NCBI GenBank assembly: GCA_026874595.1
Contig: CM049308.1
Span: forward strand, 25,384,367-25,448,366
Source of the DNA: Sipunculus nudus
Taxonomy: Eukaryota; Annelida; Sipuncula; Golfingiida; Sipunculidae
DNA: 64,000 nt
Direction: 5' to 3'
The stretch's first letter is position 1; every line of letters starts with the position of its first letter. The position numbers and the translations under genes were made by a program. Under the pieces are notes generated by a model that had not been told where the DNA came from, made no database searches, and saw nothing but the letters and a program-made list of their open reading frames with translations. This document shows, piece after piece, positions 1 through 12,500 of the stretch.

Positions 1-789
1 CCATTAACTCTGTCAGCCCGAAAGGTAATCAATATGGATTGAACATGCACATTAAAAATGAATATTTATTTGAGACAAACGAAATTGAAACATTTACAGC
101 TATATATTTATAGCTAGATACTTGCCATTAAAATGCATACCTGTATTTGGTCATGTGCTGTCCTTTTTTAATAACTTTTATGAGGAATTGAGTAAAAGGT
201 CAGAAATCGAACAATTTTGAGAATTGCGTACATTTGCTTAACCCGTTCCTCCCAGCAGCTGTCGGTCAGGTAAGGATAACAAATTTGGTATCACTGGACA
301 GCTATGACTCCAGGCGTATTGATGTACGCGTATAGTCTAGAAATCTTACTGAAATGTAGCAAAAATTGAAAAATAAAATTAGCCCCTATCCTTTAATTTC
401 ACTCGATTTTTCCATGGATTTGATCTGCATCACTGAGATATCGCTTTTTTCTTCTCTGGACAATATCTTATTTACTTACTGTGAACTATTTATTAATATT
501 ATTGAGATAATTTAAAGTAATTTTGCTTCTTTATCCTGTCTGTATTGTCGAAAAAGGTATCAAGTAAAGTTCTATCAATCTTTTGTTATTTATCAACATA
601 AGGAGGGTAATACGTAACAATGAATTTACAACTTATTATCAGAGTAGGTGTTCGCCTTCGCGCCACGTTGAGTCGAAGTTTTAATTTGTTTTACTTTGGT
701 AAGGTTATTTTAGATGTTTAATGAAACAAGATGTGTCGGAACGACACGAATGCCCCCGCCTTGGGCAAATTAGAAACATTTGTAAAATT
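1..789. other. AT-rich non-coding DNA
   Basis: No reading frame with coding character, RNA gene or recognisable repeat was seen here. The satellite array begins at its right edge. Confidence 0.5.
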
Positions 790-2540
790 TTGAAATTTTT
801 TTTAAGTTCAGGAGGTGTCGTATGGTCAAAAGTAGGTCAACAAGGGCAAAATGCAAACTCGATCTGTAACGGGTCATTATCAAGCAACACACCAAAAATC
901 ATGCCAGTATATGCAGGCATTGTGAAAAAAGTCCATACATGTGCATTTTCCATAAAAATTTCTGTCTTTCATGAAATTTTCTATGTTTAGGAGCCGTAAA
1001 ACAATCAAAAGTAGGTCAACCGGGATGAAACGCGAACTCGATCTGTAACTGTCATTATCTGCCCACACATAAAAAATCAGGGTGGTATCTGCAGGCATTG
1101 AGGAAAAAGGTCAGTACATATGCATTTGTTATGAAAATTTATATTTTTCATGAAACTTTCTATGTTCAGGAGCAGTCAAATGGTCAAAAGTAGGTGAACT
1201 GAGAGAAAACAAGAACTCGATCTGTAACTGGTCATTATCTGCCTACACACCAAAAATCAGGCCCGTATCTGCAGGCACTGCGACAAAAAGTCCATACATA
1301 TGCACCTTTTTATGAAATTTTTCTATGTTAGAGCACCGTCAAACGGTCAAAAATAGGTCAACTGGGACAAAACGTGAACTTGATCTGTAACTGGTTATTA
1401 TCTGCCCACACACCAAAAATCAGGCCAATATCTGCAGGTATTGTGAAGAAAAGTCTGTACAAGTGTATTTGTCATGAAAATTTATATTTTACATGAAATT
1501 TTCTATGTTCAGGAGCCGTAAAACCGTCAAAAGTAGGTCATCCAGGACGAATTGCGAACTCAATCTGTAACTGGTCAATATCTGGCTACACACCAAAAAT
1601 CAGGCCAATATCTGCAGGCATTGCGAAAAAAAGTCCGTACATGTGTATTTGTCATGATATTTCATATTTTTCATGAAATTTTCTATGTTCAGGGGCCGTA
1701 AAACGGTCAAAAGTAAGTCAACCAGGACGAAACGCGAACTCGATCTGTAACTGGTCTATATCTGCCCACACAACGAAAATCAGGCCAATATCTGCAGGCA
1801 TTGCGAAAAAAAAAGTCTGTACATGTGTATCTTTCATGAATATTTCTATTTTTCATGAAATTTTCTATGTTTGTACAACGGTCAAACGTTGGTCAACCGG
1901 GACGAAACGCAAACTCGATCTGTAACTGGTCCATATCTGTCCACACACCAAAAATCAGGCCAATATCTGCAGGCATTGCGAAAAAAGTCCGTACATGTGT
2001 ATTTGTCATGAAATATTATATTTTTCATGAAATTTTCTAAGTTCAGGAACCGTAAAACAGTCAAAAGTAGGTCAACCAGGACGATACACGAACTCGATCT
2101 GTAACTGGTCTATATCTGCTCACACACTAAAAATCAGGCCAATATCTGCAGGCATTGCGCAAAAAAAGTCCGTACATGTGTATCTGTCATGAATATTTCT
2201 ATTTTTCATGAAATTTTCTAAGTTTAGGAGCCGTAAAACGGTCAAAAGTAGGTCAACCGGAACAGAACGCGAACTCGATCTGTAACTGGTCTATATTTGC
2301 TCACACACTAAAAATCAGGCCAATATCTGCAGGCATTGCGAAAAACAGTCCGTACATGTGTATCAGTCATGAATATTTCTATTTTTCATGCAATTTTCTA
2401 AGTTTAGGAGCCGTAAAACGGTCAAAAGTAGGTCAACCGGGACAGAACGCGAACTCGACCTGTAACTGGTCTATATCTGCCCACACACCAAAAATTAGGC
2501 CAATATCTGCAGGCATTGCGAAAAAAATCCGTACAACTGT
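790..2540. repeat. ~180-bp satellite array, about 10 monomers
   Basis: The core CTCGATCTGTAAC recurs near 858, 1037, 1216, 1379, 1559, 1739, 1914, 2093, 2274 and 2454, a period of about 180 bp (one monomer is shorter, 163 bp). Each monomer also carries a motif like CAATATCTGCAGGCATTGCG and a stretch with two short TTCATGAAA-type palindromes. Monomers differ at scattered positions, so the array is not newly made. Two further monomers lie at 36.93-37.24 kb. Short open frames on both strands here are repeat artefacts. Confidence 0.93.
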
Positions 2541-2546
2541 TTGATT

Positions 2547-2628
2547 TCGGAATGACGGAAGGACGGAATGACGGAATGACGGACATGGGTAAAACTATAT
2601 GCCCCGGCCACTTTGTGGCGGGGGCATA
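2547..2628. repeat. GACGGAAT short tandem repeat and a hairpin
   Basis: A run of GGAATGAC/GGACGGAATGAC units (2547-2583) closes the satellite array. At 2598-2628 there is an inverted repeat with 14-bp arms (TATGCCCCGGCCAC against GTGGCGGGGGCATA, one mismatch) and a 3-base loop. It could mark the end of a small mobile element; no partner end was found. Confidence 0.6.
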
Positions 2629-2632
2629 AAAA

Positions 2633-5498
2633 ATCAAGCGCAACCAATAGTAAGTCATCTGATCGATGGTGTTTGTTCTTTTTCGTCCGTCGGTTATTCT
2701 TCCGGTTGGCCTGCCGGACAGACGTCCATTAGGGTACAAATCAATACCGTTACACTGGTAGTTTCACACATGACATTTTTATATAGGTAGGGACTAAAAC
2801 TATAATTATACCTGAAACTTTATTTACTCCATGAAATAAAGCAGCAAGCTGCGTTTTTCATTATACATATGTACATTGTTACATTTCCAGATGGCCTTAC
2901 ATCAAACCATTAGTTTTTATATCCTGTATTATCGAGCGTGTCCTTGTCCATGATCCAATATCCAAAGTGTTTATTTAGAATATATATATTTTATTCTTCT
3001 TCATATGCTTCTATCCTTATGATAGTTACAGAAAAGTCTGGTTTTAATTAATTACTTTTATGCGGTGTTTATATGTGTCACTCAAAGAGAAGTATTTGTA
3101 ATGCAATAGTTAAACAAGAGACCCATGATTCACGGTGCTCAGCTGAATTATAATATGATTGTAGATTTGTAAATTTCAGCAAATGGAAAAGGACTTAGTT
3201 GTATAGTTATATGTTCTTTTATATTAGCAATCGGAAAACACAGAGGAAATGCTTCTTAAATTGTATAATGTGTGAAATACAAAATGTAGATTGCTTAACC
3301 AAAGTGCGATATGATTGCTATTTATGACTCTCAAAATAATCATTTCACTAGCACAAAATACGATAATCATAACCTTAAATTAATTAAATGAAAATTGCCT
3401 AGGTCAACATTCATAGCAATTATCAGGTCAATTCAAACTTTGGAATTTGTACCTTTTTTCTCTGAATGAAACAGTAGTAGTGAAATTCTAAAAATGTTAG
3501 TCACATTTTTTTAGAAGTTGTTGAAATGCTTCATTTTGTTCCACATTTATAATTCAGATTAACTTTCTCTAAATTAATTTAATGACACAAAATGCCAAAT
3601 AACAGGTGGTGAGGTACCAAAGTTAACATTAAATTTACAAAATGAAATGAAATATAAAGTATTTCAGTAAACTAATGGTCGACTGAGCTTTTACTTCTTA
3701 GAGAGACAGGTAAGTCGACTTAATTCTACCAAATTATTAATTGCTTACAATGGGGTCATTATAAAGTATTTCCAGCAGTACTGACGGTCATTAAATAAGT
3801 AAATTACTGCTGTCAATCCTATTGTGAAGTAAAATATTATACATTAAGGTGTTCCTGGTAAAATTAATAGGCCTATAACAATAGCTGAAAATATGTTGAC
3901 AGTTTGCTTATATTTAATACTGTTCAATTTATAGAGGGAATCAAATGTAATTGATTAAAAAAAAGAATAACCTAAAAATCAAGACATCAATTTGATTATT
4001 CAGCAAGGAACAAGTTTTTAGCAAGTCCAGCAAAGTTCTTTCTTAGCATAAAATGTTTACTTGCTTTACTGTTGAACTCTTACAAGTAGCTTAACTTCTT
4101 GTTTTCAGGTAAATATGATATGGGTGCGTATATTTTATGGACACTTTCTACAAATAAACAAATATTTTGTATATAAACACATTATCCTTCCTCCTTCAAC
4201 TAATCAAACTAATTACATAAAAGTCACGCAAGGCTAGAGGCAGCCATAAACTATCCCCATCCAAAGACGGCGAATTACACCTTCTATTCAGGCATAGTGG
4301 GACGGGGTTGAACAGCGGCAACCTGCCACCCGAACGTCAATATTGTATTCTGCTTTACAGAAAAAGTTATAGGGTTCGGATCAGTTATATGTTAAGCAGA
4401 TAAACTAACTATGTCTGACATTTTTCCGTCAAGTTTTTATAACTTGAAACTGTCATTTTCACAATTTTGATAAAAATGTTACCACATACCTTTTCAAGAA
4501 CTAACAGCTCATACATCTCCATGCCGTAAAAATTGATAACAAATACTTTTTTCATCACAAATTTGCCCAAATATCACTTGAACTATCACTCCAAAATTTT
4601 AATTAAAAAGTTAAATGATTAGGTTAACCTCTTACATCGAAATGGGTGCATAAACAATAAATGAAAATTTATGAAAAGTGCTATGAAATAGGATGATATA
4701 TATGGTTAAGATTTATGTTTAAGCTCATAACTAGTAATTCAGATCTAATGGCTGGTATGCACTTAAATGTAAAATTAATAAATTGAATTAATATCTTGAG
4801 GGATATAAAAGAAGTGGTTTCGATATAAGGCCATCTTGAAATGTAACATTTGTTTATCCAAGAGAACAGGGAGCTGTTTGCTCAAATTCTCGACGGAGAA
4901 ATTACAAACTTTCGGGTAGGAAACAATAATTGTTTTGATTTGTGAACTGTTAACTGACATCGAGAGGCATAAAAAGGAAGACAAATGGACATCAAATTCC
5001 GTTGTGATGAGCAGTTTTTAGTGTTTCTTTTGGAGGTAGACTCCTTTACTGTTAAAATGTGGATAAGTTAACTTATCCTACCCAGAAGAAAGGCACCCCA
5101 CGTTGATTGCGAATTTGTAACATATCGCTCAGAGCTGGCTCAAATGAAACCCTAGGCCAGTTAAATCCATGTTTAAAATATATAAAATAAATAATTAAAA
5201 AAAGATAAAATATATGATAAGGTTTTCGATATTTTAATCAAAGTCTCGTGGTAAAAATCACTGATTATACTGCATACAGACACATGCATATCATTTCAGT
5301 ACACAAGTTTGTTAGCTTGAGGCTATACTTATAATCAAATAGTCTTCGGTAAAAACAATGCACAAAATGCCCAAACCTATATGTTATATGTTATTTGGCA
5401 AAAGCCCCGATTGAAAACCTGTTTACAAACTATCATGACTGGCCTATAACTGCTTCATACTCAGAACCACCAAGGACCATATCAGTTAAGTGTTGTAG
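2633..5498. other. AT-rich non-coding DNA
   Basis: About 2.9 kb without a convincing gene or repeat. The one ORF in the stretch, near 4775-4984 on the minus strand, lacks coding character. Confidence 0.45.
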
Positions 5499-5500
5499 CA

Positions 5501-5522
5501 TATATATATATAGCATATTTTA

Positions 5523-5580
<58 letters not shown>
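5501..5580. repeat. (AT)n microsatellite
   Basis: A nearly pure AT dinucleotide run, with a short interrupted run just before it. Confidence 0.97.
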
Positions 5581-5582
<2 letters not shown>

Positions 5583-5880
5583 AATTTCGATTAATTGATT
5601 TAATCGATGATAGGTAGTTATCTTTCAAAATCGGTTAAAACAACTGCATTTTTGAAGATTCGATAAAAAGCGATTATGTATGCACATGAAAAGAATCTTA
5701 AAATAAAAAAAATGATGTTTCATTATGAATACCGATGTACATGTCACACTATTTATTGGGGTAATAATTTTTGACATTAATATACAGCTGATTTCAAGGT
5801 AACATAGAAAGTACATAACATAATCGATTAATAATCGATTATCGCTTTTTTTCAATCATTGATTATGATTTTAATGCCAA
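5581..5880. other. ATCGATTA-rich segment between microsatellites
   Basis: Several TAATCGATTA-like palindromes lie near both ends (around 5590-5610 and 5822-5845). The segment sits exactly between two AT microsatellites. This arrangement suggests a short dispersed repeat, but no terminal repeats or target duplication could be fixed. Confidence 0.35.
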
Positions 5881-5886
5881 TTCCTA

Positions 5887-6380
<494 letters not shown>

Positions 6381-8935
6381 AAGGTTTTAGCAAATATTTA
6401 GTACACATATATAAATGTTTTGATAAAATCCGCTTAGGAATAATTATTCAATAAAACTAGCACTAAGAATTGTATCATTTAACATAATGTATCTATTATA
6501 AGGGCAAACAGAAATGAGTACGTCAATATGAGGTTATTCATCCACTGCAGAAACGTTAAGTATTATTAGACCGGGATATAACTTGGAAACATTAAAATTC
6601 GAAAACATTACGATACGGAAATGACACCACATAAAAAAGATCCATTCACACTATAAATGCAATGCCGGAAATAAACTAATTTCAGTGAAACTTAAGAAGG
6701 CCTGAAGACTGTAAAATATTGATTAACAGTCCAGAAATATTTATAATTTGGAACGGCAATTTTTTTTGCGGCAAATAGGTATGATTTAAGGCATAGGTAA
6801 GACGATGTGCCTGGATAAAGACATATTTTTCTGAAAGTAGATGATGGCAAAAGGTCAGCAAAATGCAAGAAATGAAAAATGAAAGAACTCTATATATAAA
6901 TATATAAATTATAAAGATGCATATAATACAAACGGGGGCATTAAAAACTACGGATACTTCCGGTATTTCCATGGCGCCTTTATAAATAATATTATTGGGA
7001 GTTAACGTTATCAAAAACTATATATATATATTTATCCTAAAACTATATACATAGTTATCACAGATATTTGTGCATTACATGTACAAAGCTCAGAGCAGCA
7101 GAAAATTTTACATGAGGTAACTCAATATTTTAAGTAGATAGCACCCGAGTGTCTGGAACTGGGGAGTGAGAGCTGTCCGCAGTTTGTGAAAAATTTTTTC
7201 AAGAGACAGAGGCATGAAAGTCATTATAAGAAAGAAATATGTGAAATGCTTTTCCTTCCTAAAATAAATAATTAGAATTGGGATTTAACATATCCTATAT
7301 TATATCCCATGAGGCTAGTGCCTGTCATTATAAAAAATACCCCAGCTGTCGTGACTACCTGCTTTAATAAATGCTGACATTTTATTGGCAGCCAGTCACA
7401 ATTAAATTGCTAATCTAAAATGCGCATGAAAGGCATTCACATTATAAAACCTATTTATTTAACTCCCCAAACGATTCTATGACCATTTTAGTTGAGGCGG
7501 TAGCATTAGTATGATATCCATTCGCTATTAAATCAAAATAATATACACGGCAAATGATAGATGAAGTGTCAGCTATAAACAGACACATGTAGTTTAAAAA
7601 CCTTATTAGGAAACGTCAATACAATTTAGAGTGGATTTCAGTGTTTTTGTTAAATAAAGATACTTCAATATTATCCCAAAATAGACATATGGACGATTCT
7701 ATTAAAATGCAGTACATTGGTATCTATTGGTACACAGATACAAATGCATATATTTCTTTGGTTAATGATGTGCAAATGTTGTATATACAATCATAACGAA
7801 GGTGTTAATTTAAAAAAAGGCAATTCTGAGCTACCACTATTGCTATTTTACGCTTGTTATCATTTAAAAATTGGTGAAAACATCTCCCCGTTATGTCTTT
7901 TGACCAGAAATATATTTCTTAATCAAATATTGAATGTTTTGATTTTCTGTTTTAGTGGAGAAAAATGTGTAATTATGTGTGCTTAGGTGCAGAGTAAACT
8001 TTTCAGCATAAATTTAAATGGGTCACTCAGACAAAAGTATAAGTATTTCTCAGTTTAATTTTGTCTGATCATTTATTTATATGTCACGTTTTATGCCACA
8101 GAAAAAACTGGTAATAGTTAATTTTCGCAAAAACACTAGGGGGCTCTGAAATTTACAGTACGGACGGCAATCATAGGATTTCACAGAGAGAATTAATAGT
8201 TAACAATAAGTACAAACTGTTATAAATCATTTTTGTAACAATTCAGTTTTAATAGTTTGTCACAAACAGAAATGACGAAATACACGTTTTATGTTACTTG
8301 TAATATACTTTCATTTATATTATAATCCTGTTTCTATTATTTCTTCAATATGATTACAACTCGTTTATACTGAATGGTTTCCTTTTGTGTTTGAGTAGAA
8401 TACGGCGATTGTCAGAATAATAAACCTAGTAATAAAGAGCGACAGACTGCATATAGACAGATGATCTAGGAGGGAGACACACCGGGTCAGATAAAGGAAA
8501 ACACAGACTCATAAAGAAGAAAAAGTACAAAATAATTAATAATTAGGCAAAGTTTAGTAAAAACACGACTGATCGTGAATAAATACAAATAAGACAGTGG
8601 AAAATAGCGGCCAGAAAATACAGAAAAAGAAATTTAAAATGTAAAAAATGCACCAATGACACCGAGAAGTAAGACAAAAATGTTACTTACAACTTTCACC
8701 CTAATTAAATCACTGTAAAGAAATACCTTTAACCACATTCTGCTATAAGTGACCAAACAAGAGGCCAATGGGCCATGACGTTTAGCTGAATTTCACATAC
8801 AGACGATTCATGTATAAATTATCAGTGTTATTATCCGATGAAAGATATTTGTTAAGATACCTTAATATGGATAGGATGACTCCACGAGTTCTGAGAATCA
8901 TGCTTGTTTGTCTATCAGCCTTGAAAAAAAAAATT
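6381..8935. other. AT-rich non-coding DNA
   Basis: Nothing recognisable beyond homopolymer runs and short AT repeats. The ORFs near 6682-7014 (-) and 7717-7986 (+) have no coding signature. Confidence 0.45.
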
Positions 8936-10080
8936 ATTATTTTCGCGACCTTATTTAGGGTTTCCTGGCAGATGTTACCAGGAACTCCCTATTTTTCTAT
9001 GTCAAATGGCTATAATTTGTGTCCATCTTACTTAAAGGGTATGAAATGCTCGCAGAATATTGTTCACACTTACCTTATTTAGGGTTTCTAGAATTTTTTA
9101 CAGAGCCCTCCTCAGATCTCAGTTAAATCTTAATTAAGTTAAATTCTGCTGCTACAAATTGTGCCCGAATGCCGAAATCATGCCCCTTTACATAGCTCAC
9201 AGAATATACTATAATGATCTCCATATACAATAAATAAGATGTTACTGGATCGGGAAATTAAGATTTAGGCCTTGTCTGACTCTCTGGATGCTAAAGTTAG
9301 GTTTTCCACAGCTCACAGAATATAATCTATCATGAGCTAATCTAAGGTGCTGAAGGAATATTAAGTTAGAAGGTTAAAGGTCAACCCGTTATGATTTGAT
9401 AAATAAGAAGATTCCAAGGCTAATGGATACAAGTTGTTCCCTGACTGACTTGGTGCTCATCTTTTTCCCAATATTTCACAGAATATCGGTTAGCGTGACC
9501 TTATTTTAGGTTTCCATGGAGATTTTCCTAGGTAATCCCTTGATGTTATGTCAGAAAAAATTGGGATGAATTTATAAAATTTGTGCTTGTCTGACTGCTC
9601 GAAATCCCGTTTCAGACCAGAATTAAAAGTCACCATGACCTTATTTTAGAATTCAAAGGAGATGGATGTTGCCATAGAAGACTCTAGGCCTAATGCATAC
9701 CATTTGTGCCCATCTTCTGGGTGGCCAAATCTTTTTTTTTTTTGCCTGTAGCTTGCTTGACCTAATTCCAGGTTTGCAGTGAGGTTTGCCAAGGATCTCC
9801 CTGGATATTTTGTAAAAAGGTTCAAGAGAAAACAGATTCAATGTGTGCCCTATCAGACTGCATGGGTGCAAAAAAAATCATAGTTTGACTGGTAGCTCGC
9901 AAAATATGTCACCATGACCTACTTTCAGGTTTCCTAGGAGATTTGCACAGGACCTCCCTGGATGTTGCAATAGAATATCCTAGACCTAACGGATACAATT
10001 TGTGACCATCTGACTGTCTGGGAGCTCAAAATCATGTTTTTAGCCAATCGATGGCAAAATCACCATAGTCAATTCTAGGT
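8936..10080 (+). repeat. Diverged tandem array of a dispersed-repeat core
   Basis: A block of the form GACCT(A/T)ATTTCAGGTTTCC recurs near 8948, 9070, 9500, 9638, 9758 and 9914. It is followed each time by a phrase like ACCTCCCTGGAT and then ATTTGTGCCCATCTGACTG. The same core appears singly at about 46.4, 62.8 and 63.1 kb, so this looks like an old tandem expansion of part of a dispersed repeat. Copies are strongly diverged. Confidence 0.7.
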
Positions 10081-10864
10081 TTACAGGTATCAGTTAATAA
10101 AACAGAGTAATGGCCAAAGTAGATTAAGCTCGTTTTCCTATGAAATAAAAAAGATTAGGTTTTTCTATTAGTTTTTTTTTTTAATGGTTTTATAGGTGTG
10201 TTACCTTCAAAATGTCGAATAAATGTTAAATTACTTTGCTTGGTTAATTATCAAATGATGGGTCACATGAATTCATCTGCTTTTTTTAATGAAATTCTGA
10301 AACGATTGTTGAGATCATATTTGTTACCTTTGCCTTTGAAAGTAAACCCATAAAGAAACGCTTGAGACCGATAATCATTATTTGAGTGTGTGTTGTACCA
10401 GATACATGTTTACTTTGAGATGTAAGTATTTATTCACTTATCGGGCAGATAAATTGCTTTAGTGAAACGATAATGTGTTTTGTAACATAAATAAATTTTA
10501 CATCTACCATCTATTAAATAAAAGTTAAATTGTTTTGAGTGTGTGAAAATGGGGGACAATCATCTCTTACGGGTCTCGGACCCACGCTGGTTACAGTTGC
10601 CACATTGTTATGGATAGCTTTTTCACTAAATGTCCATTATATTATGTAATGGTAGGTATGTTAAGCTGAAAAACCGCAATCGACATATCCTGAAATACAA
10701 TCCTGGTTGAGTAATACAAAAGCCCATTTGTTATCCCCAAGCAGACTCGAAATCGAAGTAATCAATCGCAGTTACCGCGTATTCTCAAATTTGAGAAAGG
10801 ATTATGAATATGGGATATTGAATAAGAAAAAGATATGCAGAATAAAACATAATAAAACAAACAC
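10081..10864. other. Non-coding spacer
   Basis: No gene or repeat unit recognised between the two tandem fields. Confidence 0.45.
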
Positions 10865-12150
10865 TTCATGGCAAGGACAAATGCACTTTAGGATCTTAGG
10901 GAACAGTGGACTGGGGACAGCGGACACGACGCTTCATGGCAAACATGAAAATCAGTGATCATGGGGCTGAAAGGACAGGAGATAGCGGACAGGACGCTTC
11001 ATGGCAAGGAAAACTGCAATTCAGGATCATGGTGCTACCGAGGCCAGGGTATAGCCTACACAACCCTTCATAGCAATGAAACATGCAATTCGATAGCGCG
11101 GAGGGGGGGGGGGTCACAGGACAGGGAACAGTTGACACGACGCTTCATGGCAAGAAAACACGAAGTTCAAGTTCACGAAGATCAGAGGACAGGTGAAAGC
11201 GGGCACGAAGGTTCAATGCAAAGAAAAATGCAATTCTGGATTATGTGTATAAAAACACACGGAAGAGAGGACTCCAGGCTTTATGGCAGGGAAACAAGAA
11301 TACAGCAGAAGGGGAATAAAAGGACATTTGACACGGGTATTCACTGCAACCAAATATGCAATTCAAAGCAAGGGGATCAAAGAAAAGGGGACCGCGGCTT
11401 CATGGCAAGGAAACATGCAAATCAACAGCAAGGGGACCACAAGGCACATGGAAACTTGCAATTCAGGATCATGGGTATCAGAGGACAGGGAACAGCAGAC
11501 ACGAAGCATCATGGCAATAAAACATGTAATTCAGGATCATAGGTATCGGAGGACAGGGGACAGTGAACATGCAATAAAGGATCATGGGGCCCAGAGGACA
11601 AGGGAAAGCGGACACGACGCTTCATGGCAAGGAACCATGCTATTCAGGATCAGGGGGCCAAACGGACGGGGAGTGGACACAATACTTCATGACCACGAAA
11701 CCTGCAATTCAAAAGCATGGGGATCACGACGATACGAGGCAAGGAACATTCCAATTCAGGATCATGGGATCAGGGGAAAGCGGTTTATTGCAAGGAGACG
11801 TAATTCAGGATCATGAAGATTAGGAGGCAGGTGATAGAGGACACGTCGCTTGAAGACAAGGAAACATTTAATTCAGGATCATGGGGCCCACAGAACAGGG
11901 GATGGCGCCCAAGTCTTTTCATTGCAAGGAAACATACAATTCAAAATCATGGGGAGAACAGGACAGGGGACAGCGGTCCCTTTATGGCAGGACCCTTTAT
12001 GGCAACGAAACATGCATTTTAATAGCAGGGTTGGGGGGGGGGGGGGGCTCACAGGAAAGGAGGCACAGCGGTCACAACGCTACATGGCAAGGAAACATGC
12101 ATTTTAAGGATCATTAGGATAACAGGACATGGGGCAGTCGACACAGTGCT
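10865..12150 (+). repeat. Purine-rich ~60-75-bp tandem repeat field
   Basis: The phrase CTTCATGGCAAGGAAACATG, followed by CAATTCAGGATCATGGGG and GGACAGGGGACAGCGGACACGA, recurs at least 15 times at intervals of about 60-76 bp (for example near 10868, 10936, 11000, 11144, 11400 and 11620). Two copies contain long G runs (about 11103-11112 and 12029-12049). Stop codons are rare on the plus strand, so overlapping open frames up to 195 codons appear. Those frames translate the same DNA repeat in several frames, so I do not call a protein here. Confidence 0.88.
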
Positions 12151-12169
12151 TCATGGCTTCATGTCTATC

Positions 12170-12500
12170 GGGAGGATATAGATAAGATCAGCTATTGGGT
12201 CAGCACTGTTCTGGTAAATGTGGAAGATAAAGATAAGAGCACCTATTGGGTCAACAAAGCCATGTTAAATCGGGGCGATAAAGATAAGACCAGTAATTAG
12301 TCAGCTAAGTCGTGTTAAATCGGTAAGATATAAAAAAGATCAGCTATTTGAATAGGAATGGGGAAGATAAGGATGATACCAGCTATTGGGTCAGCAATGT
12401 CCTGTTAAATGGAGAAGATAAATATAACATCAGCTATTGGGTTAGCAATGTCCTGTAAAATGGGGATGATAAAGATAAGTTCATCTATTGGAACAGCAAT
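12170..12500 (+). repeat. ~58-bp tandem repeat with GATAA motifs
   Basis: About six units share a GATAAAGATAAG-like block followed by CAGCTATTGGGTCAGCAATG and TCCTGTTAAATGG. Most units carry one or two (A/T)GATAA words, the consensus of GATA-type transcription factors. The array directly follows the purine-rich field. Confidence 0.85.

Noticed and set aside
790-2540. CRISPR-like array
   Set aside because: Whole 180-bp units repeat, with no alternation of short identical repeats and unique spacers, and the DNA is eukaryotic.
10955-11816. Overlapping ORFs of 195 and 177 codons as repetitive proteins
   Set aside because: All are translations of the same 60-75-bp DNA repeat in different frames; indels between units shift the frame, so no peptide period is kept.
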